A stretch of DNA of 13,751 bases, taken from NCBI GenBank assembly GCA_028867095.1, contig JAGWHA010000014.1:1-13751 (forward strand). The letters run 5' to 3'. The DNA comes from Microcaldota archaeon. Lineage in GTDB: Archaea > Micrarchaeota > Micrarchaeia > Micrarchaeales > CABMGC01. The position numbers were made by a program, and so were the translations under genes. Positions within the stretch are counted from its first letter, which is position 1. Every line of letters starts with the position of its first letter. Below are positions 7,947 to 13,751 of this stretch, piece after piece. The notes beneath the pieces are model-generated. The model made no database searches. It saw nothing but the letters and a program-made list of their open reading frames with translations, and was not told the origin of the DNA.

Positions 7947-8648
7947 CTATCGGATCGGGTCGTAGCTGTCCTTGGACCTCTTAAAGAACTTGTAGCGGAA
8001 CATGTTGCCCACATGGAAGGTGAAGTAGTGGCCTATGCCCCACGCCTTGACCCGCCTGACGCTCGCGTAGACGATCGCATCCTCAAGGAAATCTATCTTC
8101 CCCAGCTTCTTTACCCTAGTCGAGAGGTCCCAGTCCTCGTAGGTTATGAGGTTCTCGTTGAATCCGTTGATCGCATCGAAGCTCTTCTTGGTTATCGCAA
8201 AGTTGGATCCAACAATCGAGGGCATGCCGAGGGCTATGCTTAGCTTCACGAAGATCTCGGAGACGAAAAGGTAGCCCAGCTGCATTAGCAGATTGGTCTT
8301 CTCAAGCGGGAGGATCGGGCCTGTTGCCGCCACAACGCCATTGCCCAGCGCCTTTGAGTAGATCTTGAGCACGTCCCTTGTGGCCCGCGTGTCAGCGTCT
8401 ATGAAAACTAGGATCTTGCCTTTTGCGATCCTTGCGCCAGCGTTCCTGCCGCTGCTGATCCCACGTTTTCGCTCAATCACGACCCTTGCGCCGTACTTCC
8501 TTGCAATCTCACGCGTCCTGTCCTTGCTTCCGGCATCCGAGACTATGACCTCAAAGTCCCTGAAGCTCTGGCCCCTCAGGCCCTCAAAAGCGTACCTGAT
8601 GTACTTCTCCTCGTTTAGGGCTGGGATTACTACGCTTATCTTCGGCAA
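7947..8648 (-). CDS. Family 2 glycosyltransferase
   Basis: A 233-residue GT-A fold enzyme. It opens with SVVIPALNEEKYI (5-17) and has SDAGSKDRT (37-45, D38 in the nucleotide pocket). Next come the DAD metal motif (84-86) and the acceptor/catalytic region TYEDWDLSTRVKKLG (169-183). One hydrophobic stretch, about 118-141, could touch the membrane. The family transfers a sugar from a nucleotide or lipid-phosphate donor; donor and acceptor cannot be told here. The start codon is TTG, supported by AGGTG five bases ahead and by homology starting at residue 3. A TATA-like box is at 8671-8679. No other cell-surface sugar genes are nearby. Confidence 0.9.
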   Translation of the reverse strand: MPKISVVIPALNEEKYIRYAFEGLRGQSFRDFEVIVSDAGSKDRTREIARKYGARVVIERKRGISSGRNAGARIAKGKILVFIDADTRATRDVLKIYSKALGNGVVAATGPILPLEKTNLLMQLGYLFVSEIFVKLSIALGMPSIVGSNFAITKKSFDAINGFNENLITYEDWDLSTRVKKLGKIDFLEDAIVYASVRRVKAWGIGHYFTFHVGNMFRYKFFKRSKDSYDPIR

Positions 8649-8670
8649 GTAGGCACCTTTATCGCTAAGA

Positions 8671-8679
8671 CATTATAAA
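8671..8679 (-). promoter_or_regulatory. TATA-like box for the glycosyltransferase
   Basis: The minus strand reads GTTTATAAT 23-31 bases before the TTG start, so the transcript would have a leader of only a few bases. A short T-run on the same strand just upstream (about 8686-8696) could end transcription of the exported-protein gene. Confidence 0.45.
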
Positions 8680-8719
8680 CTCTAATTAAAAAGAATTGCG
8701 GTATCGATCGCAGGGGGAT

Positions 8720-9166
8720 TCACTGGGCCACATAGCCATTGGGGTCGACCAGGACGATGCCGTCATCCCCCAGGCTGGACTCGCTTCCGAATCCGTCATC
8801 GCCAAAGCTGGTCTCGATGAAATACAGCGAGTACTTAGGCCTTAGCACGATGGCCTGCTTGCTCCCGTCGCCCAGGTACGTGAGCGTTATGGTGTCTGTC
8901 CCGTTTTGCGAAGATGACCTTGAGAGCGTAAATCCAGATAGAGCAGCCTGCGCCTGGGCCGAGAGCGTCGCCGAGGAGATCAGGTATGCAAATGGGGCAT
9001 ACTGCGTGCTCGCAAACAGGATTGCAGAGGAGTTGCTTGCCGAGCCGCCTGTAGAGTTGACGTACGCGCCGGACTTGGTGCCCTGCGTTCCCCCCAGGAT
9101 AAAGAATGCTGCAAGGCCTATGACAGCTATCGCCAATGCAAAAGATATCGCTATTTTTGGTACCAT
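8720..9166 (-). CDS. Hypothetical membrane-anchored exported protein
   Basis: A 148-residue protein not recognised as a known family. Residues about 4-26 (ISFALAIAVIGLAAFFILGG) form one membrane segment or uncleaved signal after a short MVPK head. Then comes a Gly/Ser/Thr/Asn-rich extracellular part with possible N-glycosylation sequons (NST, NSS, NGT). The C-terminus is acidic and holds two copies of a GDDG tetrad (122-125 and 133-136), which could bind a metal. ATG 9166 is chosen; an in-frame TTG at 9175 would add three residues. There is no clear ribosome site, and a weak TATA-like CATATCA about 20-26 bases upstream suggests a leaderless message. It lies 50 bases downstream of the tRNA-Leu gene on the same strand. 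Confidence 0.72.
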   Translation of the reverse strand: MVPKIAISFALAIAVIGLAAFFILGGTQGTKSGAYVNSTGGSASNSSAILFASTQYAPFAYLISSATLSAQAQAALSGFTLSRSSSQNGTDTITLTYLGDGSKQAIVLRPKYSLYFIETSFGDDGFGSESSLGDDGIVLVDPNGYVAQ

Positions 9167-9216
9167 AAAGCTCAACTGCTGATTGATATGTGACGCATTT
9201 GCCGCAAAAGCGGAAG

Positions 9217-9303
9217 TGCAGGGGAAGAGATTTGAACTCTTGCATCCACTAAAGGAAACGGGTCCTAAGCCCGTCGCATTTGGCCAGGCTCTGCCACCCC
9301 TGC
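9217..9303 (-). tRNA. tRNA-Leu (anticodon UAG)
   Basis: The 87-base minus-strand sequence folds as a class II tRNA. The acceptor pairs GCAGGGG with CCCCTGC, followed by discriminator A. The D arm is GCA/TGC around a loop containing GG. The anticodon stem ACGGG/CCCGT carries loop CTTAGGA, so the anticodon is TAG. The long variable arm (TCC/GGA) is typical of Leu, and the T arm AAGAG/CTCTT encloses TTCAAAT. The CCA end is not encoded and there is no intron in the anticodon loop. It should read CUA and, by wobble, other CUN codons. Its own TATA box lies upstream at 9331-9338. Confidence 0.95.
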
Positions 9304-9330
9304 TTGCAAGATTGATATCTGCTGTTTGTC

Positions 9331-9338
9331 TATAAATA
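9331..9338 (-). promoter_or_regulatory. TATA box for tRNA-Leu
   Basis: The minus strand reads AGTATTTATAG, with the box 28-35 bases before the tRNA 5' end. This is the normal archaeal distance for transcription starting a few bases before the mature tRNA. It lies just downstream of the vapC stop, so the tRNA does not depend on vapBC transcription. Confidence 0.65.
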
Positions 9339-9351
9339 CTTTTAGAAACGG

Positions 9352-9741
9352 CTAAATGATTTTTATGTCTTGGTCTTCCATCGCCTTGAATTTGAGATCG
9401 CGGGTCAAGAGCGTTTCGTGCCTTACTCTGGCGATTCCTGCTATCAGGATATCGTTCTCGTTCACCATTTTTCCTCTCGCCTGCAGCAATTTGAATATTT
9501 TGGCGGATTCGCGCGCAGCATCTTTTGTGAAATCATACACTGTGAAACTGCGCAACGCCCTTTGGGCGTCTTCGACCTTCAATTCGCCGCCGTGTTTGAG
9601 CAACTCATACTCCGTTATGGCGGTGGTTGAAAGATTTTCCTTTCCTTTGTAGCCCATGACTAGCGCTATAACCTTTTCGTCGCCGGACAGATAGTCGATT
9701 ATTATGTTCGTGTCGAGACAGACCAACTGCTCACCAATCAT
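9352..9741 (-). CDS. vapC: VapC toxin, PIN-domain ribonuclease
   Basis: A 129-residue single PIN domain. The four acidic metal-site residues are all present: D10 (CLDTNIIIDYL), E44 (AITEYELL), D97 (NENDILIAGIA) and D115 (LTRDLKF). Length is normal for VapC. The family cuts RNA, in several studied cases tRNA or rRNA, and is held inactive by VapB; the target here is unknown. Its ATG lies inside the end of vapB, with an 11-base overlap in a different frame, so translation is coupled. GGAAGG upstream may be the ribosome site. All active-site residues are intact, so the toxin should be functional. Confidence 0.93.
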   Translation of the reverse strand: MIGEQLVCLDTNIIIDYLSGDEKVIALVMGYKGKENLSTTAITEYELLKHGGELKVEDAQRALRSFTVYDFTKDAARESAKIFKLLQARGKMVNENDILIAGIARVRHETLLTRDLKFKAMEDQDIKII

Positions 9742-9958
9742 TGAATTTCCTTCCGTAATTCTGTTCCCTCTCGGCCAGTATCCTCTTGCTCAGGGAGTCC
9801 AATTTCTTCTTGTCCTTCTTTAGCGCCCCTGCCATCCTGAAGAAATCCTCGTTCTTGCTCTTAAACATATTTTTTATCACTTCGGAGAAGCTTTTCTCGC
9901 CTTTGGTCTTTAAAAGCATTTGATACACTTCGTCTGAAATGGAGATTTGTTTAGCCAT
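9731..9958 (-). CDS. vapB: VapB-type antitoxin (DUF217 family)
   Basis: A 75-residue protein. The N-terminal part, ISISDEVYQMLLKTKGEKSF then SEVIKNMF, is the hallmark of the archaeal VapB/DUF217 antitoxins; it forms a ribbon-helix-helix-like DNA-binding fold. The basic, helical C-terminus (about 45-75) would wrap the PIN toxin. It is the first gene of the pair and overlaps vapC by 11 bases. ATG 9958 follows GGTAAG. A perfect 14-base palindrome at 9971-9984 lies between its TATA box and its start, a likely site of self-repression. Confidence 0.92.
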   Translation of the reverse strand: MAKQISISDEVYQMLLKTKGEKSFSEVIKNMFKSKNEDFFRMAGALKKDKKKLDSLSKRILAEREQNYGRKFNDW

Positions 9959-9970
9959 TTTCTTACCATG

Positions 9971-9997
9971 TATACATATGTATATACAGGTATAAAA
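9971..9997 (-). promoter_or_regulatory. vapBC promoter with palindromic candidate operator
   Basis: TATACATATGTATA (9971-9984) is a perfect palindrome. On the minus strand a TATA-like TTTTATA (9997-9991) precedes it, and the predicted transcript start, about 9968-9970, falls beside it. A repressor bound to the palindrome would block the start site. VapBC complexes commonly repress their own promoters through such repeats; that this palindrome is the site is inference. Confidence 0.55.
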
Positions 9998-10045
9998 GAC
10001 TTTCGAAAATTTTAGGTTTTAAATAGTTTGATGGGATTCTATCAA

Positions 10046-10055
10046 TATATTTATA
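10046..10055 (+). promoter_or_regulatory. TATA-like box for serS
   Basis: TATATTTATA ends 30 bases before TTG 10085, predicting a transcript start around 10075-10080. It lies downstream of an earlier in-frame ATG (10031), which argues against that longer start. Confidence 0.55.
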
Positions 10056-10084
10056 CTTTGATTTCGTTATTATTGAGTGGTTGT

Positions 10085-11356
10085 TTGATAAGCGCAAGGT
10101 ACGTCAGGGACAATCTTGACGCCATAAAGGCATCGATGAAGAAGAGGCAGTGGGAGTTCGACATCGACAGGATACTGATCCTAGACGAGCGCTGGCGCGC
10201 GCTCAAGACGGAGACGCAGGCGCTGCAGGAAAAGAGGAACAAGTCGAGCCTTGCGATCTCCGAGCTCAAGAAGAAAAAGAATGAGGAGGAGGCCGAGGAG
10301 GTAAGGAAGACGCTGGTTGAGGTAAAGGCAAAGATAGAGGAGAACGAGAAGGCGCTTGCCGACCACGAGAGGCAGATAAACGACCTGCTCTGGAACATGC
10401 CCAACATCCTCCACAGCTCTGTTCCTTACGGCAAGGACGAGAGCGAAAACGTCGTGGTAAGAAAGTTCATGGAGCCAAAGCAGGGAAAGGCCAAGGGGCA
10501 CGAGGAGATACTGACAAACCTGGGCCTTCTCGACATCGAGAGGGCCGCAAAGACCGCAGGAGCAAGGTTCTACTACCTTAAGGGGGACCTTGTGCTGCTC
10601 GACTATTCATTGATGAGATATGCGCTTGATCTGCTGGGCAAGAAGGGATATGTACCTGTTGAACCGCCTTACATGCTCAGACAAAAATTGTACAAAGGGG
10701 TAACGGCACTAGGTGATTTTGACGAGGTGCTCTACAAAATTGGAGGTGGGGAGGAGAATGACGACCTAAGGCTTATTGCTACATCGGAACATTCGATTGC
10801 CGCAATGTTTAGCGACGAAATACTGGACAAATCAAAGCTGCCCCTCAAGTACGCTGGAATAAGCCCGGCATTTAGGATGGAAGTCGGGACTCACGGAAAG
10901 GACACGAAGGGAATCTTCAGGGTCCACCAGTTCAACAAGATTGAGCAGTTCGCATTCACAAGGCCAGAGGACTCTTGGGCCATTCTTGACGAAGCGGTTG
11001 CAAACCACGAGCAGATATTCAAAGAGCTAAAGATCCCATATAGGATCATGAACATGTGCACGGGGGACTTGGGAATAGTCGCCGCAAAGAAGTACGACCT
11101 CGAGGCTTACATGCCAAGCCAGGACAAGTACCGGGAGATGGGCTCGTGCTCAAACTGCACAGACTGGCAGTCGATGAGGCTAAACATCAGATTCGAGGAC
11201 GCAGAGGAGAGAAAGTATGTCCATACAATCAACGCCACGGCTATTGCGACCAGCAGGACAATGGTAGCAATAATAGAAAACTATGTTAATGACGACGGGA
11301 CGATAACGGTTCCGGATGTTCTTGTTCCCTACATGGGCAAGAGAAAGATAGGCTAA
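10085..11356 (+). CDS. serS: Seryl-tRNA synthetase
   Basis: A 423-residue class II synthetase of the common type, not the rare methanogenic form. An N-terminal coiled-coil arm (about 25-105) grips the long variable arm of tRNA-Ser. The catalytic domain has the serine-recognition TSE (233-235), motif 2 GISPAFRMEVG (258-268) with FRVHQFNKIEQF, and motif 3 NATAIATSRTMVAIIENY (383-400, R391). TTG 10085 is chosen because family members begin with a strand like ISARYVRDNLDAIKASM, and a TATA box and GTGGT sit just ahead. The frame is open back to ATG 10031, but that adds a hydrophobic 18-residue extension unlike the family. It is divergent from vapBC. Confidence 0.95.
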   Translation: MISARYVRDNLDAIKASMKKRQWEFDIDRILILDERWRALKTETQALQEKRNKSSLAISELKKKKNEEEAEEVRKTLVEVKAKIEENEKALADHERQINDLLWNMPNILHSSVPYGKDESENVVVRKFMEPKQGKAKGHEEILTNLGLLDIERAAKTAGARFYYLKGDLVLLDYSLMRYALDLLGKKGYVPVEPPYMLRQKLYKGVTALGDFDEVLYKIGGGEENDDLRLIATSEHSIAAMFSDEILDKSKLPLKYAGISPAFRMEVGTHGKDTKGIFRVHQFNKIEQFAFTRPEDSWAILDEAVANHEQIFKELKIPYRIMNMCTGDLGIVAAKKYDLEAYMPSQDKYREMGSCSNCTDWQSMRLNIRFEDAEERKYVHTINATAIATSRTMVAIIENYVNDDGTITVPDVLVPYMGKRKIG

Positions 11357-11389
11357 GCTAAAATTAAATAATCCCAAATAGGAAATTGC

Positions 11390-11716
11390 TCATGCAGTCT
11401 GCTTAATTTTCACTTTTCCAACAGAGTCTATCGATTCCTTTAGGAGGGAATCGAAGAACTTGACAAGGAGCATTACCTCTTTGTTTTCCTGGTTGAGCCT
11501 GAAGAGGTCCTGCTTTCCTATGCGCCTCGTTTTTACTATCAACTTGTTCCCGAGCAATTCGGACCAGATGCTATTAAGGGTATTGTAGGAGACGACCGAA
11601 TTTTCTGCGATTTCCTTCTTCGAATAATCAAACTCCCTCGCGGTCAGCAGAAAATCCAGAACCTTCACCGTAGGCGAAGTGCCGAAGAGCCTCATGAATA
11701 TGGTTTCCTCACTCAT
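11390..11716 (-). CDS. Winged-helix DNA-binding regulator
   Basis: A 108-residue protein with a winged helix-turn-helix at about 13-75. The helices are TVKVLDFLLT, SKKEIAENSVV and SYNTLNSIWSELL, followed by a wing (LIVKTRRIGKQDLFRL). A C-terminal helix (MLLVKFFDSLLKES) may dimerise. ATG 11716 follows AGTGA with four-base spacing. The gene is A+T-rich compared with its neighbours, converges with serS (33 bases between stops) and faces away from the HicB-like gene. Small orphan regulators of this kind occur often in archaea, near toxin-antitoxin-type genes in some cases. Its targets are unknown. Confidence 0.8.
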   Translation of the reverse strand: MSEETIFMRLFGTSPTVKVLDFLLTAREFDYSKKEIAENSVVSYNTLNSIWSELLGNKLIVKTRRIGKQDLFRLNQENKEVMLLVKFFDSLLKESIDSVGKVKIKQTA

Positions 11717-11780
11717 TTTTTCACTTTTTTCGCTACATTTAATTATTTAGCGGTTGGGATTATTGATTATAGAGTGAAGC

Positions 11781-11790
11781 AAATATAAAA
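11781..11790 (+). promoter_or_regulatory. TATA-like box before a frameshifted small ORF
   Basis: AAATATAAAA lies about 33-42 bases before ATG 11823, and GTGA lies five bases ahead of that ATG. The correct spacing suggests that the following small ORF is, or was, expressed. Confidence 0.35.
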
Positions 11791-11822
11791 ACTTTGCTCT
11801 TAAACACTTAAAATGTGAAATA

Positions 11823-11995
11823 ATGAAACTTTCAATAGATAACCAAAATCAGATAGAGATATTTATATTGAAGAAGTTAGTGAATCATAATGGGTCAAAA
11901 GGGGGATATTGCTTTCGCACCCGACCTCTTACGGTTTGCAGATATCCTTAAATCCAAATAACGCCAAAGAGATTAAAGAAATTTTGAAGCTCTGA
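11823..11995 (+). pseudogene. Possible frameshifted small gene, unknown function
   Basis: The 345 bases between the winged-helix gene and the HicB-like gene hold no long frame. ATG 11823 has a ribosome site (GTGA) and a TATA-like box. It reads MKLSIDNQNQIEIFILKKLV and onward for 42 codons to a stop at 11951. After the run AAAAGGGGG (11897-11905) its protein-like character fades, while another frame continues as SYGLQISLNPNNAKEIKEIL to a stop at 11995. A one-base indel in the run would join them into about 57 residues. It may be decayed, or a sequencing error. I do not recognise the family; an ancestral HicA partner for the next gene is only a guess. Confidence 0.3.
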
Positions 11996-12061
11996 CGGTC
12001 CCTTGCATAAAACAAGAGAAAAATCGGATGATAACGATATAATCATAAGTTTTTATTCCAA

Positions 12062-12286
12062 ATGTTATTTAGTGAGTTTTTGGCTAAGGTCATAGAAGTC
12101 TGGAAGGAAAAGGATTGTTACATGGCTAGAATACCTTTCCTTCATGTAAATACACATGCAAAAAGTATGAAGGAACTCAGGAAAAATCTTGTAGAGGCGA
12201 TTGAGGTTGCTGTGGGTGGCTTCATTGAACTTGAAAAAATAAAAGACATCAGAAATAGATTGAATAGCCGAAATAAACACGCATAA
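12062..12286 (+). CDS. HicB-like antitoxin-family protein (orphan)
   Basis: A small protein of 74 residues from ATG 12062. The pattern KVIEVWKEKDCYMARIPFL, then a threonine/histidine strand, then SMKELRKNLVEAIEVAV is the HicB-like (UPF0150) fold: a partial RNase-H-like unit that in HicAB pairs neutralises the HicA toxin. There is no intact HicA nearby and no DNA-binding tail, so it may be a stand-alone member. The start could instead be TTG 12080 (68 residues), which has AGTGAG just ahead and a TATA-like ATATAAT near 12037-12043. The gene is A+T-rich and ends 13 bases before prf1 on the same strand. Confidence 0.72.
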   Translation: MLFSEFLAKVIEVWKEKDCYMARIPFLHVNTHAKSMKELRKNLVEAIEVAVGGFIELEKIKDIRNRLNSRNKHA

Positions 12287-12299
12287 ATGTTGATTAAAA

Positions 12300-13628
12300 A
12301 TGAAGAACGAATACAGCTTAATGAAGGAGATGAAGAGGCTTAGGACAGTGAGAGGCTCGGGAACAGAGCTCATCAGCGTCTACATCCCCTCAGGCGCGCA
12401 GCTCTTCGATACCGTCGGCAAGCTCAAGGAGGAGCTCAACCAGTCAGGCAACATAAAGTCAAGCCAGACAAAGAAGAACGTGCAGGCCGCGATAGAAAAG
12501 ATCCTCCAGTACCTGAGGCTCTACAAGAAGACACCACCTAATGGGATTGCGATTTTCTGCGGAAACATCTCCAAGATTCCGGGAAGAGAGCAGATAGAGC
12601 TCTTCTCGATTGAGCCCCCTCTTCCGCTCAAGGTCAGCCTCTATCGATGCGACTCGGACTTCATGCTTGAGCCAATAGAGGAGATGATCAATGCAAAGGA
12701 CATGTACGCGCTGGTCGTCATGGACGGAAGGGAGGCCACGGTTGCCACCCTGAAGGGCCCGCAGATAAGGGTTGTTAGAAAGCTGACCTCAATGGCGCAT
12801 GCCAAGGTCAGAAAGGGAGGGCAGTCCGCAGGCAGGTTCGAGAGGCTAAGGGAGGAGGGGATAGAGGACTTCAACAGGAGGATAAACAGCACCCTAAACG
12901 ACCTCTTCGCACAGAGCAACTTCAAGATAAAGGGGGTCATTGTCGGAGGGCCAGGGCCTGCCAAGGAGGGCTTCATCAAGTCAGACACCAGAAACTACCA
13001 GATAAAGATACTCGGGACGTTCAACACAGGCTACACCGACGAGTACGGGCTCCACGAGCTTGTGGAGTCGGCAAAGGACCTTCTGCAGGAGCAGGAGGCA
13101 TCGCAGGAGAGGACGATAATAGAGAGGTTCATGCACGAGATAGCAAGGGAGGGCCAGGCGCTTGCTGTGAGCGGCTATAGGAAGACCAGGGAGGTGGTGG
13201 AGAGCAAGAAGGCAAGCATGGTGATAATGAACAAGGACCTCGACCTCTACGAGGAGTTCAGAAAGAACGGCAACGAGCAGACGATAGAGGTTGTCTACAA
13301 GATCGACAGGAGCGGGCTTAGGCCGCCGCTGTTTGCGGAGGACATAACAATCGGCGCAAAGAACCCCGCAATAGAGGAGATAGTTAGCAAGATAAACGAG
13401 AATGCGATCTCAAAGGACCCGCTGCCCGCAGAGGAGTCGGGAAAGCTCTACAAGAGGCTGAGCGAGCTCTGCCCGATAATGGTCGAGCAGCGCGATGCAA
13501 TCGAGGAGATAATCAAGATGGCGGATGAGAACGGGGTCGAGATACAGTTCGTCTCGAGCGAGAGCTCCTTTGGGAAGCAGTTTCTGATGGGATTCCAGGG
13601 AGTAGGGGCGCTATTGAGGTACAAGTAG
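12300..13628 (+). CDS. prf1: Peptide chain release factor aRF1
   Basis: A 442-residue archaeal class I release factor, full length (family about 410-440). Domain 1 has the stop-codon motifs NIKS (51-54) and YRCDSDF (115-121, the YxCxxxF motif). Domain 2 has GGQ (173-175) in a basic stretch, which triggers peptide release on the ribosome. Domain 3 (about 280-442) is the region that binds aPelota-type partners and aIF/ABCE1-like factors in the family. One factor reads all three stop codons in archaea. There is no clear ribosome site before ATG 12300, and an AT-rich TATA-like stretch about 25-30 bases upstream suggests a leaderless message. Its end overlaps an opposing gene by 18 bases. Confidence 0.97.
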   Translation: MKNEYSLMKEMKRLRTVRGSGTELISVYIPSGAQLFDTVGKLKEELNQSGNIKSSQTKKNVQAAIEKILQYLRLYKKTPPNGIAIFCGNISKIPGREQIELFSIEPPLPLKVSLYRCDSDFMLEPIEEMINAKDMYALVVMDGREATVATLKGPQIRVVRKLTSMAHAKVRKGGQSAGRFERLREEGIEDFNRRINSTLNDLFAQSNFKIKGVIVGGPGPAKEGFIKSDTRNYQIKILGTFNTGYTDEYGLHELVESAKDLLQEQEASQERTIIERFMHEIAREGQALAVSGYRKTREVVESKKASMVIMNKDLDLYEEFRKNGNEQTIEVVYKIDRSGLRPPLFAEDITIGAKNPAIEEIVSKINENAISKDPLPAEESGKLYKRLSELCPIMVEQRDAIEEIIKMADENGVEIQFVSSESSFGKQFLMGFQGVGALLRYK

Positions 13629-13751
13629 GCTGCGCTTCTTTGCCCGCTCCACAGTCCCCTTGACCTTAAGATAGAGCTTTGCATCCTTAGACGCACTAAG
13701 CATGACTGAATTTATCAGCATCACATACTGCTTTGACCATATCTCGTTTGG
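13611..13751 (-). CDS. Unknown protein, partial (C-terminal 46 residues)
   Basis: On the minus strand one frame is open from the right edge to a TAG at 13611-13613; the other two frames hit stops. It encodes the end of a protein, PNEIWSKQYVMLINSVMLSA and then a basic segment KLYLKVKGTVERAKKRSLL. Codon choice resembles neighbouring genes (AAG, GAG, CTC). It overlaps the last 18 bases of prf1 in a convergent arrangement. The start is outside the window and no family is recognisable from the tail. Confidence 0.55.
   Translation of the reverse strand, partial: PNEIWSKQYVMLINSVMLSASKDAKLYLKVKGTVERAKKRSLLVPQ

Noticed and set aside
9217..9303. tRNA-Leu as an integration site for a mobile element
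   Set aside because: I saw no integrase gene and no repeat of the tRNA 3' end nearby; vapBC lies on the 5' side of the tRNA.
10028..10084. Longer serS start (ATG 10031 or TTG 10028)
   Set aside because: The added residues are hydrophobic and unlike the family N-terminus, and the TATA box at 10046-10055 lies downstream of these codons.
10600..10900. Composition shift inside serS suggesting recombination
   Set aside because: The change is mild and the protein motifs are continuous; not enough to claim a recombinant gene.
11893..11910. Programmed -1 frameshift site at TCAAAAGGGGGA
   Set aside because: The heptamer does not fit the X XXY YYZ pattern in the starting frame, and no downstream pseudoknot is obvious; decay or read error is simpler.
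1..13751. CRISPR array or insertion sequence
   Set aside because: No regularly spaced repeats, transposase motifs or terminal inverted repeats were seen.

Overview
This is an archaeal chromosome segment. Archaeal markers are class-I release factor aRF1 (prf1) with NIKS and GGQ motifs, RNA polymerase subunit K (rpoK), a geranylgeranyl reductase for archaeal lipids, a site-2 protease with CBS domains, an archaeal-type SMC, and TATA-box promoters 25-35 nt ahead of starts. Genes are tightly packed and often start with TTG or GTG. The lineage cannot be fixed from the window; a compact DPANN-like or other euryarchaeal-side genome is only an impression.

Layout. 1-4783 is a minus-strand string: S2P metalloprotease, SMC, then a small membrane protein that runs off the left edge. 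Facing away from it at 4833 is an SbcD-related phosphoesterase, which ends against a convergent rpoK/geranylgeranyl reductase pair (7199-5564). From 7409 a PH-domain/zinc-ribbon protein runs rightward and converges on a GT2 glycosyltransferase. Upstream of the glycosyltransferase on the minus strand are a membrane-anchored exported protein, tRNA-Leu(UAG) and a vapBC toxin-antitoxin pair. serS diverges from vapB. Between serS and prf1 lies a visibly A+T-rich patch (about 11360-12300) with a winged-helix regulator, a frameshifted small ORF and an orphan HicB-like gene. prf1 follows, and the tail of an unknown minus-strand gene enters from the right edge.

Functional picture. Most of the window is housekeeping: translation (serS, prf1, tRNA-Leu), transcription (rpoK), chromosome structure (smc), lipid saturation, and membrane proteolysis. 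The accessory content is the vapBC module, with a palindromic candidate operator, and the A+T-rich patch. I see no CRISPR array, insertion sequence or obvious new defence system. The points most worth checking are the A+T-rich patch, the unusual start of rpoK, and the S2P-SMC-membrane-protein string.
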